Part shown: positions 6,419 through 13,891 of the stretch, piece by piece | Position numbering within the stretch: position 1 is the stretch's first letter | Layout: each line of letters starts with the position of its first letter | NCBI GenBank assembly: GCA_036645575.1 | Contig: JAVXNW010000033.1 | Span: forward strand, 1-24,352 | From: JAVXNW01 sp036645575 | Lineage (GTDB): Bacteria > Bacillota > Clostridia > Christensenellales > Aristaeellaceae | Direction: 5' to 3' | DNA: 24,352 nt | Notes under the pieces: model-generated | Databases searched by the model: none | Told to the model about the DNA's origin: nothing | The model's input: the letters and a program-made list of their open reading frames with translations, nothing else | Made by a program: the position numbers and the translations under genes

Positions 6419-6727
6419 ATGGAACAGTACAGCTTCTGGCTGGTGACCGGCGCGGTGGGTCTGATGATCGGAGCGCTGGGCTGGTTCATCAAGCGGACGA
6501 TATCCGAGGTGGAAAGCAAGATCGTCAAATCGGAAGAGGCCACCCGAGGACGCTTTGAGGCCATCGAAAAGCGCGTTGACAAGCAGGACGAACGCTTTGA
6601 CCAGATGGTGAAGGACTTGCCCAAGACATACGCGTACCGGGACGACCTGATCCGGATGACACAGGCCATTGAATCGCGGCTTGATCGGATACAGGATCTG
6701 TTGCTAGAGAAACGGAAGGGGGACTGA
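6419..6727 (+). CDS. Mu gp25-like protein (DUF2730-type), membrane-anchored coiled coil
   Basis: This 102-residue protein has an N-terminal membrane segment (YSFWLVTGAVGLMIGALGWFI, ~residues 4-24) followed by a long charged coiled coil (VESKIVKSEEATRGRFEAIEKRVDKQDERF... to the end). This shape and position match the Mu gp25/DUF2730 family, found in the middle operon before the terminase genes; its function is not established. The ATG at 6419 is about 7 nt after GAGGG; an ATG at 6413 is too close to that site. It is the first gene after the predicted middle promoter. Confidence 0.65.
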   Translation: MEQYSFWLVTGAVGLMIGALGWFIKRTISEVESKIVKSEEATRGRFEAIEKRVDKQDERFDQMVKDLPKTYAYRDDLIRMTQAIESRLDRIQDLLLEKRKGD

Positions 6728-6731
6728 TTAA

Positions 6732-7061
6732 ATGAACGGCATTACCATGATCCAGCGGAAAGAGACGCGGGGCAAGCTGGTGGCCACGCTGTACGCGCAA
6801 TTTGGACGCTGGACGCAGGTGTCCAGCCTGATCAACGCGTTTGCACGGGGACTTCCCGCCGCGGACACCGAGGTGCCCAATCAGCTGAACTATCTGGCGG
6901 ATGAACAGAAGGGCTTTGTGGCGATCCGCTACCAAGGCGGCGAGCCGGAGCTTACCCCGATGCGCGAGGCATACGTCCAGCTGACCGCGACGGGAGTAAA
7001 CCTATATGAAGGGGATATCGACGATCCCGGCATCATCTTCGGCGATGGGCAGCGCGCCTAA
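6732..7061 (+). CDS. Mu gp26-like small protein
   Basis: This 109-residue protein begins MNGITMIQRKETRGKLVATLYAQFG and contains VPNQLNYLADEQKGFVAIRYQGGEPELTPMREAYVQLTATGVNLYEG, which reads as a winged-helix fold with a clear wing (KGFVAIRY) and a LTATGVNLYEG helix start. By shape and position (between gp25-like and gp27-like genes) it corresponds to Mu gp26-type proteins, whose role in packaging or middle expression is not known. Its end overlaps the start of the next gene by about 56 nt. ATG 6747 is a possible shorter start. Confidence 0.6.
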   Translation: MNGITMIQRKETRGKLVATLYAQFGRWTQVSSLINAFARGLPAADTEVPNQLNYLADEQKGFVAIRYQGGEPELTPMREAYVQLTATGVNLYEGDIDDPGIIFGDGQRA

Positions 7062-7605
7062 CGGAGGCATTCCCCGCCGCGTCCGGTCGCGGGTGGACGA
7101 GCTGCCGCCGGAAGCGCGGGAACGCCTGGACGAGATGCTGGCCGACCGGCTGCGCTATACGTATCAGGATATTGCGGACGAGCTGACCGAGAGCGGATGC
7201 CCCATCAGCAAATCAGCCATCGGGCGGTACGTGATGCGCACGAACCGCGAGATGCGGGAGATCACGCTGATGGTGCGCGAGCAGGAAGCGCTGCTGCAGT
7301 GGATGAAGGATAACCCCAACTACGACGCGGCACAGGCGTCGCTGGCGCTCTTAATCAGCCGACTATCGAGCCGAATCATCAACGAGCCGCTGCTGGTAGA
7401 TGAGATCAGCCCAGACAAAATGATCGGCCACGTAATCCGGGCGGTGCGAGCCAGCACGCAGATCGAGCGGCTCAACCAGGTCGAGGGCAAGGCGAACACA
7501 GAGGCGCGGGAACAGGTGTTGGAGGAAGTGCGCGAGGCGATCCAGCATGATCCCGAACTGTATGACCGACTGCTGGCCGCAGTAGAGGTCAGGCCAACGG
7601 CCTGA
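7006..7605 (+). CDS. DUF3486-type protein (Mu gp27-like, small terminase candidate)
   Basis: This 199-residue protein has the family's N-terminal signature: RRVRSRVDELPPEARERLDEMLADRLRYTYQDIADELTESGCPISKSAIGRYVM, a helix-turn-helix of the kind used by small terminase subunits. A helical middle and C-terminus follow. In Mu-type phages this gene directly precedes the large terminase and is taken as the DNA-recognition subunit. Here the NusG-like gene and a leader have been placed between the two. The start at 7006 has GGGAG 9 nt upstream but makes a 56-nt overlap; ATG 7048 would shorten it to the conserved part but has no ribosome binding site. Confidence 0.75.
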   Translation: MKGISTIPASSSAMGSAPNGGIPRRVRSRVDELPPEARERLDEMLADRLRYTYQDIADELTESGCPISKSAIGRYVMRTNREMREITLMVREQEALLQWMKDNPNYDAAQASLALLISRLSSRIINEPLLVDEISPDKMIGHVIRAVRASTQIERLNQVEGKANTEAREQVLEEVREAIQHDPELYDRLLAAVEVRPTA

Positions 7606-7606
7606 C
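7588..7606 (+). repeat. Inverted repeat over the gp27-like stop codon
   Basis: GTCAGGCC, loop AAC, GGCCTGAC gives an 8-bp perfect stem whose 3' arm contains the stop codon (7603-7605). There is no U-tract. It is the first of three consecutive hairpins running into the NusG-like gene. Confidence 0.5.
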
Positions 7607-7680
7607 TGGAGGGCCGCAAAAGATACGGATTTTTGCGGCCCGGAACACCGGGCGTGCATTACGGCGCGCACGGTGCGGAA
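7604..7680 (+). promoter_or_regulatory. Leader element A: two-hairpin RNA element before the NusG-like gene
   Basis: Hairpin 1 is an 11-bp perfect stem (7611-7621 with 7631-7641, GGGCCGCAAAA arms) with loop containing TACGGA. Hairpin 2 spans 7646-7675: CACCG pairs with CGGTG, then an unpaired g/a, then GCGTGC pairs with GCGCGC (one G-U) around a 6-base loop. It is followed by CGGAA. A closely similar element occurs at 23271-23338, sharing ACTGGAG, TACGGA, ACACCGGGC and GCACGGTGCGGAA. The gene's ribosome binding site (AAAGGGGG) follows 8 nt later. Possible target of the NusG-like protein itself. Confidence 0.55.
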
Positions 7681-7702
7681 CTGAGCAAAGGGGGCATGGC
7701 GG

Positions 7703-8215
7703 ATGGATAGCTGGTACGCGCTGCAGGTGGCCACCGGGCGCGAGGGCGACGTAGTGGCCATGCTGCACCGGTGCGGTATCCAGGCCATTGCCCCGGCAGT
7801 GGGGCGATTGGAGCGCAAAGGCGGCGAATGGCAGATGGTAAGCCGCAGGGCGATCCCCGGATACGCGTTTGTGCGCTGCCAGATGAACGCGCCGCTGTAC
7901 TACCACCTGATGGGCAAACCTTACGTGCTGCGATTGCTGGGACAGGTGGGCGAGCGGTACACGGCGATCCCGGACGACCAGGTTGGCTGGATTGATGCGC
8001 TGCACCGGGCGACCGGAGGCCGGACGGAAACGTCCCGAGGCGTAAGACGCGAGGATGACACGGTGGAGATTGTGAGCGGCCCGCTCAAGGAACTCGAAGA
8101 AAAGATCGTCAAGGTGGATGCGCGTGGGCGACGAGCGACGGTGGAACTGACATTGTACGACGATGCCTACCAAATTGACATGGCGCTGGACATGACCGAC
8201 AAATCCGACAAATAG
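7703..8215 (+). CDS. NusG paralog, candidate phage antitermination factor
   Basis: This 170-residue protein starts MDSWYALQVATGREGDVVAML, the beginning of a NusG N-terminal (NGN) domain, and continues with RRAIPGYAFVRC and the helix-strand pattern around LRLLGQVGERYTAIPDD. A KOW domain follows at residues 121-153 (VEIVSGPLKELEEKIVKVD..RATVELTL). NusG paralogs bind the RNA polymerase clamp; specialised ones such as RfaH and LoaP are recruited at particular nucleic-acid signals and cause processive antitermination. The gene sits between small and large terminase genes, flanked by hairpin-rich leaders, with a terminator just before the terminase. I infer a late-gene antiterminator replacing a Mu C-type activator. 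Start is 8 nt after GGGGG. Confidence 0.85.
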   Translation: MDSWYALQVATGREGDVVAMLHRCGIQAIAPAVGRLERKGGEWQMVSRRAIPGYAFVRCQMNAPLYYHLMGKPYVLRLLGQVGERYTAIPDDQVGWIDALHRATGGRTETSRGVRREDDTVEIVSGPLKELEEKIVKVDARGRRATVELTLYDDAYQIDMALDMTDKSDK

Positions 8216-8583
8216 CCCGAAAGCACCGGGGGTTGATGCGTCCCTTCGGAGGCGGAACGGCGATCAAAGGCAGGCGGTCTTTCAGGGCGAAGCTATACCC
8301 CGGCGCTGTCCGCGCCGGTGGACGGGGCAACTACGTTTCCCCGCCACTACCACTCCTTCCTTAAGGGGAAGAAACAAATTGCCGACCGGGGGATCGGTCG
8401 CGCTAACGGGGCCACAACGCGCGGGCAGCATTCCCCCCCTTATGCCGCCCGCGCAGGATACGCGCGGATCGCGCCCGCAGGCCCCGACCAGCCCCGCCGT
8501 TTACCCGGCGGCGGAGTCCTCCTTTCTGTACGGGTGCCACCTCATCCGGTGGCGCCCGGATTTTATTTAAGCGAGGTGATGAC
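8216..8583 (+). promoter_or_regulatory. Hairpin-rich 368-nt late leader between NusG-like gene and terminase
   Basis: No convincing gene lies here. At least five hairpins are visible: 8300-8306 with 8312-8318 (CCGGCGC/GCGCCGG), 8356-8371 (CTTCC/GGAAG), 8383-8388 with 8395-8400 (CGACCG/CGGTCG), 8419-8454 (8 bp GCGCGGGC/GCCCGCGC, one mismatch, then GCAT/ATGC), 8494-8499 with 8506-8511 (CCGCCG/CGGCGG), and the terminator at 8531-8568. Such a dense series of stems before a terminator resembles leaders of processive antitermination systems. No promoter with clear -35 and -10 was found inside it. Confidence 0.6.
8531..8568 (+). terminator. Intrinsic terminator directly before terminase
   Basis: Positions 8531-8541 pair with 8548-8558 over 11 bp (one T-G pair) around a 6-base loop, followed by GATTTTATTT. 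The terminase start codon is at 8584, only 15 nt later, with its ribosome binding site just after the U-tract. Transcription coming from the middle operon would have to pass this terminator to reach the late genes. Confidence 0.8.
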
Positions 8584-10053
8584 TTGGATATCCTGCATCA
8601 GATCGTGGGCGGCGGGGCGAATCCGGCCATCGCCAAGGCGCGCAAAAGCCTTTGGGCATTCGAGCAATACCGAAACCCCAAGTTTTTTAGAGACGACCGG
8701 CCCCATCTCAAAGAGCTGGCCGACACGCTCGAGGCGCTGTATGAGCGGAGGCTGATCAATCCCGCGACCGGCGCGCCCTACCGGAAACTCATGATCAACA
8801 TAGGCCCGCGAACGGGCAAATCGTACACCATGTCGATGTTCAACCAGTGGGCGTTCGGGCGCAATCAGGCCGAGCGAATCATCTCGGTATCCTACAATGA
8901 GATGCTGTCCACGCGGTTCGCCAAGGGGGTTCGGGACGGAATCTCAGAAACCAAGATTGATCCCAATGTGCCGATTTATTCGGACGTGTTCCCGAACGTC
9001 AAAATCAAATATGGCGACGCCGCTTCCCAGCTTTGGGCGTTGGAGGGTAGCTATTTTAGTTTTTTGGCGGCGGGTTTTGGCGGTACCATTACGGGCGTGG
9101 GTTGCTCAGTCGGAATCATTGACGATCCCGTTAAAAGCCATATCGAAGCCGCCAACGAGCAGGCGCTTGGCGATCAATGGAGCTGGTACCGGGATACGTT
9201 TTTAAGCCGCGTAGAGGAAGGCGGCATCCAGATCATCGTTATGACGCGGTGGTCTACGCGCGACCTGTGTGGGCAGCTGCTCGAGAGCGAGCCCGGCGAG
9301 TGGTACGTGGTTAAAAAACCGGCCTGCCTAAATGAGGAGACGCACGATATGCTGTGCCCAAGCCTGCTGAGCTGGGAGCGGTACGCGCATCTGTCGGAAC
9401 TTACCAGCCCCGAGATCATGCGGGCGAACTATCAGCAGGAGCCGATTGACGTGGCGGGGCGGCTGTACGGCGAGATGAAAACCTATATGGACATCCCGCG
9501 CGGGTCGGATCGGCGCGCGCTATTTGAAAAAATCATCAGCTACACCGACACCGCCGACACGGGCGCGGACAACTTGTGCACCATCGTGGCGGGGCTGTAT
9601 CAGGGGCAGCTGTACGTGCTGGATGTGCAGTACACGGACAGGGGCATGGAATTTACCGAGCCGGAAACGGCGGATCTTCTCTACCGTAGCGGCGTGCAGG
9701 AAGCCTACATCGAGAGCAACAACGGCGGGCGCGGGTTTGCGCGCAACGTGGAGCGGCTTTTGTGGGAGCGGCACCACTGGCGCGGGTGCAAGATCGTGCC
9801 GCGCAACCAGCGGCAGAACAAGGAGGCGCGAATCATCGTAGGCGCGGCTTGGGTGTTGAGCAACGTATTTTGGCCGGTTGGATGGGAACGGCTATTTTCA
9901 AAATTTCACCGCGACCTGATGGACTACCAGCGCAAAGGCCGCAACGCCCACGACGACGCGCCGGACTGCCTGACCGGGCTGTGCGAGATGGTTGAGGGTG
10001 GCGGCGGGGGACGAACGAAATTTTTTAGCGGAAAGGGGAGGCGCGATAGATGA
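8584..10053 (+). CDS. Phage terminase large subunit
   Basis: This 489-residue protein is a DNA-packaging ATPase/nuclease. Walker A is GPRTGKS (residues 74-80). A Walker B-like acidic pair follows in GIIDDPVKS (D180, D181), and the coupling region IVMTRWSTRDLCGQLL is typical of the family. The C-terminal RNase H-like nuclease has D322 (SYTDTADTG), EAYIESNNGGRGFARNV and NAHDDAPDCLTGL with further acidic ligands. It cuts concatemeric or integrated phage DNA and pumps it through the portal. The TTG at 8584 follows GAGGTGATGAC and is the best start in this frame. Its stop overlaps the portal start (ATGA). It lies right after an intrinsic terminator. Confidence 0.9.
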   Translation: MDILHQIVGGGANPAIAKARKSLWAFEQYRNPKFFRDDRPHLKELADTLEALYERRLINPATGAPYRKLMINIGPRTGKSYTMSMFNQWAFGRNQAERIISVSYNEMLSTRFAKGVRDGISETKIDPNVPIYSDVFPNVKIKYGDAASQLWALEGSYFSFLAAGFGGTITGVGCSVGIIDDPVKSHIEAANEQALGDQWSWYRDTFLSRVEEGGIQIIVMTRWSTRDLCGQLLESEPGEWYVVKKPACLNEETHDMLCPSLLSWERYAHLSELTSPEIMRANYQQEPIDVAGRLYGEMKTYMDIPRGSDRRALFEKIISYTDTADTGADNLCTIVAGLYQGQLYVLDVQYTDRGMEFTEPETADLLYRSGVQEAYIESNNGGRGFARNVERLLWERHHWRGCKIVPRNQRQNKEARIIVGAAWVLSNVFWPVGWERLFSKFHRDLMDYQRKGRNAHDDAPDCLTGLCEMVEGGGGGRTKFFSGKGRRDR

Positions 10054-11522
10054 CCCACTACGATTGGATAAAGAGTGAACTTGGCGGACTATACGGAAGT
10101 CGGGTGGTCGAAGAATTGTCGGAAATCGTGCGGCTGTACGATTACTACGACGGCCCCGGACAGGACTGGACACCGCCCGCCAACCTAAAGTATACGCCAT
10201 CCAAACTGCGTACCAATCTGGTCAAAAAGCTCATCAAAGACGAGGCGCGCTTCATGGCCTGCCGCCCGCCTGAGATGCGGATTGTGCCGGATGACAGCGT
10301 GGATCAGGATGCGTGCGATCAAATCGAGCACTGGCTTGGACGGATTTTGCGCGCCGAACGCTGGCCGTCGAAGCTGCTCAAGGCCGCGCGTGACTGTTTT
10401 ATCGGCAAGCGTGTCGCGATCAAACTGGGCGGTGGGCCGGGCGCCCCGCTGTCGATCCAATTTAGGCCGTCGCTGGAGTTTGTCTACGAGGTCGATCCCA
10501 ACGATGCGGATCGGCTTTCAAAGATCATCTTCTTTTATCAGGTGACGAGCGACGAGACGCTGCGCGAAAAACAACGCGTGTGGCGGCAACGCTACTGGCT
10601 GGAAAATGGGCGGTGCCTGATGGACGAGGCGCTATACGACGGGTACGGGCGATTGACCGAGGCGTATCACACGCAAGAGGACACGGGACTTGACTTCATC
10701 CCCTGCCGTGTGATCATCAACGATGGGCTGACCGGCGACCTAAACGGCGAGTCGGACGTAAAGGAGATCCGGGACAACCAGGACGCGTACAACCATCTCA
10801 AGAGCGACGACCTCGACGCGCTCAAGTTCAACATGTTTCCCCAGCGCGTCTTTGTGGACGCGAGCCAAGCCAGCATGGCCGAGGTGGTGGTCGCGCCCAG
10901 CGCACTGATCGACTTGCAAACCGACCCGGCGGCACAGGGGCGGCAGGCGCAACACGGGATGCTGGAGAGCGGATTCAACTACGACGCGCGCCTCGAAAAC
11001 GTGCTGTTGCGCATCCGGGGCGATATGTACGACCTGCTGAGCGTGCCCAACCTATCGCTCGACCAATTAAAGGGCGTGATCACCAGCGGCAAATCCATGC
11101 GCGCCCTGTACTGGTCGCTGACCTGCCGGTGCGAGGAAAAGTGGGCCGAATGGGACGATGCGCTTGGGTGGATGATCGAGAGCCTGATGAAAATGGCGCG
11201 AGCCTACGGATGCGAACCACTGCCGGAGGTTGCGCACACGATCAAAATTGAGCACTTGTACCCAATCCCCGATGACGAGGAAGCCGAGCGCGCCGCCGAC
11301 CTAAGCGAAGTCGGCCAGCAGGCGCGCAGCAAACTGAATTACATCACCAAGTGGCAGCCGGACGCGGACGCGAAGGGCGAACTTGCGCAGATTCAGTTAG
11401 AGCAACGCGCCGCCGACGCCTACGGCATGGGGCTGGGGATGGAACTGGGCGGCGGTGCCGGGATTGCGCTGACCGAGGGCATTGCCGCCGGGTTGGGCGG
11501 TGAGACAAGTGGGCCGGTATGA
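10050..11522 (+). CDS. Portal protein (SPP1 gp6-like)
   Basis: This 490-residue protein has the length and pattern of SPP1-type portals: an N-terminal helical wing (RVVEELSEIVRLYDYYDG), KYTPSKLRTNLVKKLIKDEARFMACRPPEM, the crown/clip region with ESDVKEIRDNQDAYNHLKSDDLDALKFNMFPQRVF, then ISLDQL-like LSLDQLKGVITSGKSMRALYWSL before the long stem helix, and an acidic C-terminus. Twelve copies form the DNA channel at one capsid vertex and dock the terminase. It is coupled to terminase by ATGA overlap and overlaps the MuF gene at its 3' end. Confidence 0.88.
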   Translation: MTHYDWIKSELGGLYGSRVVEELSEIVRLYDYYDGPGQDWTPPANLKYTPSKLRTNLVKKLIKDEARFMACRPPEMRIVPDDSVDQDACDQIEHWLGRILRAERWPSKLLKAARDCFIGKRVAIKLGGGPGAPLSIQFRPSLEFVYEVDPNDADRLSKIIFFYQVTSDETLREKQRVWRQRYWLENGRCLMDEALYDGYGRLTEAYHTQEDTGLDFIPCRVIINDGLTGDLNGESDVKEIRDNQDAYNHLKSDDLDALKFNMFPQRVFVDASQASMAEVVVAPSALIDLQTDPAAQGRQAQHGMLESGFNYDARLENVLLRIRGDMYDLLSVPNLSLDQLKGVITSGKSMRALYWSLTCRCEEKWAEWDDALGWMIESLMKMARAYGCEPLPEVAHTIKIEHLYPIPDDEEAERAADLSEVGQQARSKLNYITKWQPDADAKGELAQIQLEQRAADAYGMGLGMELGGGAGIALTEGIAAGLGGETSGPV

Positions 11523-13155
11523 GCAGCAGCTGCGCGGCATGCGGCGGGCGCACCTGCTCAATATCCGCACCACGGATAAGGCGATACTTGGCATCTACCA
11601 GCGCGCCGCCAAGCATCTGGCGCGCAAGGCCGCCGCCGCGAAGGGCGGAAGCCTCACCGAGCGGTGGCTCGTGGATTACGAGCAAAGCGTGCGAGAGACA
11701 GTAGCCGAGATGCGCAAGGCGATTCTGGGCGAGGTGAGTGCGGGCGCGCGCGCCTCGGCGCAGCTGCCGGTGGACGTGGCCGCCGACTGGCTGGGTGACG
11801 CCATGCGCAGGGTGGGCATGGACGACAGCTTCCGGCGCGTCCTTACCTCGGTGCCTACGGACGCGCTACGCGCCATCCTGGACGGCAAGATGTACTCGGA
11901 CGGGCGCACCCTCTCAGGTCGCATTTGGGATGATACCGGGCGACTTGGGTACGGCGTTGAGGAAATCGTGACGCAGGGCATCGCCCAGAAACAGAGCGCG
12001 CTGCAGATCGCCAAATCACTCGAAGCGTATGTGAACCCGGACGCGGCCTGCCCCTACGACTGGCGCAGCGTTTACCCGAATTTGCCGTTTGCCTACAACG
12101 TGGACTACAATGCGCAGCGCCTTGCGCGCACCGCGATCAACCACGCGTACTGGGGCGCGAACAAAATGTCCGCCGCCGAGAACCCGCTGTGCCTAGGGAT
12201 GCAGTGGATGCTCTCCGACAGCCACTACGAGTGGCAGGTGAAAAACTATGGGAAGGATGTGTGCGATACCTACGCCCAGCACGACGAGGGACTGGGAAAG
12301 GGCGTCTACCCCATTGACCGATTGCCCATGCCGCACCCGCAATGCCTGTGCACCCAAGCGCAGGTGGTGCCCAGCATGGAGGTGGCGGTAGATCGGTTGA
12401 ACCACTGGCTCGCCGGCGGGCATGATCCGGCGCTCACGCAGGGGTTTGCGAAGTGGCGACGGGAGAATGTCGCCGACGAGCCTACTCAGAAAAACCGGTT
12501 TATGGACGGCGGGCGGCTCAGGATCACGAACCGCACCGGCGTGCGGTTGAGCCGCGAGATGGTCGAGGCCGTCGAGCGAACAGGCGAGCGGCTGACGGCG
12601 GACTTCCCAGTGCTGAACAGGTTGGTGGATCAAATCCATCTGCAGCCCGAGGGCGGCATTGCGGCGTTTGGCACAGGCATCAACCCGCGCACGGGAATTT
12701 TTGAGGCGGGCATCGCGCTTGATCCGGCGGCATGGAAGAACATGGACAGCTTGCGGGCGATCTTAAATGAAGCGCTGGCATCCGGGCATACCAAGGGCAC
12801 GGACGATCCCGTGTTTATCTTCAGCCACGAGGTTGGTCACGCGCTACACACGGCGCTGGCGCTCAAGGACGCGGGTTATTCGCCGGGTGGCGTGATGACG
12901 GCGGAACAGGAGCGGGCATACTTGAATGCCAAGGATGAACTCTCGCGGGTAGTTTTTGCGGAAGTGGATGCCTTTCAACCGGAAGAGTACGACACGGCGG
13001 AGAAGATATTTGATGCTATCGAAAACGAAATGGGTTGGCGCGGGCGGCGCAGTGATGAGTTCATTGCGCAGGCAGTTGCCTTGGTGTATAATGGAAATGG
13101 CGGACATCCTATTTCTGATTCTGTGGTGCAATGGCTGAAAAGGAGGTTGGGTTAA
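11500..13155 (+). CDS. MuF-type minor head protein fused to a zincin (HExxH) toxin-like domain
   Basis: This protein has about 551 residues, far longer than a plain MuF protein. The N-terminal helical region and the MuF domain are clear, with LARTAINHAYW, MLSDSHYEW, DVCDTYAQHD and the PHPQCLC motif (residues 278-284). After a linker, a C-terminal domain carries HEVGH (H443, E444, H447) with a downstream glutamate (E520, in DEFIAQAVAL) as likely third zinc ligand. This is the layout of MuF polymorphic toxins of Firmicutes prophages, in which variable effector domains are packaged with the head. The metallopeptidase target is unknown. GTG 11500 is chosen; TTG 11482 and GTG 11509 are alternatives, all overlapping the portal gene. 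Coding GC falls toward the 3' end, suggesting module exchange. Confidence 0.82.
   Translation: MRQVGRYEQQLRGMRRAHLLNIRTTDKAILGIYQRAAKHLARKAAAAKGGSLTERWLVDYEQSVRETVAEMRKAILGEVSAGARASAQLPVDVAADWLGDAMRRVGMDDSFRRVLTSVPTDALRAILDGKMYSDGRTLSGRIWDDTGRLGYGVEEIVTQGIAQKQSALQIAKSLEAYVNPDAACPYDWRSVYPNLPFAYNVDYNAQRLARTAINHAYWGANKMSAAENPLCLGMQWMLSDSHYEWQVKNYGKDVCDTYAQHDEGLGKGVYPIDRLPMPHPQCLCTQAQVVPSMEVAVDRLNHWLAGGHDPALTQGFAKWRRENVADEPTQKNRFMDGGRLRITNRTGVRLSREMVEAVERTGERLTADFPVLNRLVDQIHLQPEGGIAAFGTGINPRTGIFEAGIALDPAAWKNMDSLRAILNEALASGHTKGTDDPVFIFSHEVGHALHTALALKDAGYSPGGVMTAEQERAYLNAKDELSRVVFAEVDAFQPEEYDTAEKIFDAIENEMGWRGRRSDEFIAQAVALVYNGNGGHPISDSVVQWLKRRLG
13064..13092 (+). promoter_or_regulatory. Candidate promoter inside the 3' end of the MuF-zincin gene
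   Basis: A perfect -10 TATAAT is at 13087-13092, with TTGCGC (3 of 6 matches to consensus) at 13064-13069 and exactly 17 bp between them. Predicted start is near 13099, about 58 nt before the small downstream gene. It would express the two following small genes separately from the late operon. Confidence 0.45.
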
Positions 13156-13156
13156 C

Positions 13157-13351
13157 ATGTCTTGGCTGGATGTGGATTTTTTATACATGCCAGGCGGGAG
13201 CTTTACGGTCCTGCCGGATAAAACCCTTTTGTTTAAGAAAGACGTACCAGAAGACCTTAAGCAGCGTATGCTTGCCGAGTGGCCTGAGTACGTCAAGCGC
13301 ATAGAAGAAAAGCACGCTGCGGGGCGAACTGATTCGTCTGACATGGTGTGA
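13157..13351 (+). CDS. Small protein after MuF-zincin, candidate immunity protein
   Basis: This 64-residue protein follows the toxin-bearing MuF gene by one base and has a strong AAGGAGG site 10 nt upstream. Sequence features: MSWLDVDFLYMPGGSFTVLPDKTLLFKKDVPEDLKQRMLAEWPEYVKRIEEKH, i.e. a short beta-rich start then one amphipathic helix. No known domain is recognised. GC content is lower than that of the structural genes. Immunity proteins of polymorphic toxins are typically small and encoded directly downstream, and a candidate promoter within the toxin gene would allow expression in the lysogen. Function by position only. Confidence 0.6.
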   Translation: MSWLDVDFLYMPGGSFTVLPDKTLLFKKDVPEDLKQRMLAEWPEYVKRIEEKHAAGRTDSSDMV

Positions 13352-13376
13352 TGAGCGGCGAAAGGGCGTGAAACGA

Positions 13377-13760
13377 ATGGCAAGAAGGGCTGATCCGCGC
13401 GAAATCGTCCTCATGGCGCTGTATGCCGAGCATTTGAAACCGAATGGGGATTTCAACCGGGTGCGCGCGAAAACGCTGGAAATGGATTCACGACCGTTCT
13501 TGTGGGGACTCATGCAGTTGCGTGCGGAGGATCTCGTCGGCGGCATAACATGGATACCGCCCGGAGAAATGAGTCCCGAAAAGGTAGTCGGCCTATTGCG
13601 GGACAATCTCTATCTCGCCCATGCGGGCATTGACGAGGCGGAAAAGATCATCGACGCCAAGGGCATAACCCGCGCGGAAAAGCTCGCGCGGGTGGCGGGA
13701 TGGTTTGCGCAGATGGGCATGCAGGCGCTGGCGCTGGCAGCGGAAGCCGGACTCATGTAA
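13377..13760 (+). CDS. Small winged-helix-like protein (YjcQ-like pattern)
   Basis: This is a 127-residue protein. The first 75 residues (DPREIVLMALYAEHLKPNGDFNRVRAKTLEMDSRPFLWGLMQLRAEDLVGGITWIPPG) look like a winged helix of the kind seen in YjcQ-type phage and host proteins, and the second half is a helical bundle (GIDEAEKIIDAKGITRAEKLARVAGWFAQMGMQALALAAEAG). ATG 13377 is 10 nt after AAAGGG; a GTG at 13368 lies too close. It follows the candidate immunity gene by 25 nt and precedes an intrinsic terminator. It may be a regulator of the toxin island or a second immunity component; neither is proven. Confidence 0.6.
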   Translation: MARRADPREIVLMALYAEHLKPNGDFNRVRAKTLEMDSRPFLWGLMQLRAEDLVGGITWIPPGEMSPEKVVGLLRDNLYLAHAGIDEAEKIIDAKGITRAEKLARVAGWFAQMGMQALALAAEAGLM

Positions 13761-13847
13761 AACAAGGCGCGCAAACGCCCCTGTGCGCGCTTGGGCGGGC
13801 GACCTAACAGATATACCAGATCGGAGCGATCGCGGAAAATTACAGCC

Positions 13848-13864
13848 GTATTACACTGTAATAC
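13848..13864. promoter_or_regulatory. 17-bp perfect palindrome, operator-like
   Basis: GTATTACACTGTAATAC is an 8-bp inverted repeat around one central base, AT-rich inside GC-rich DNA. It lies in the 175-nt gap between the winged-helix-like gene and the next gene, just before a terminator. The form suits a dimeric repressor site. The winged-helix-like protein encoded just upstream is a plausible but unproven binder. Confidence 0.45.
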
Positions 13865-13891
13865 ACCCCTTCGCGGTTCAAGATGGCCATC

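Noticed and set aside
8221..8256. GCACCGGGGG ... GGCGGAAC right after the NusG-like gene as a further copy of the element
   Set aside because: Start and end resemble the element, but the outer stem does not pair properly, so it was not counted as a copy.
8494..8530. CCGCCG/CGGCGG stem followed by a pyrimidine stretch as a second terminator
   Set aside because: The following TCCTCCTTTCTG is not a proper U-tract; kept only as one stem of the leader.
8318..8755. Plus-strand frame of 145 codons within the late leader
   Set aside because: No ribosome binding site, Pro/Arg-rich translation, and it runs through the terminator stem and into terminase in another frame; the hairpins explain this region better.
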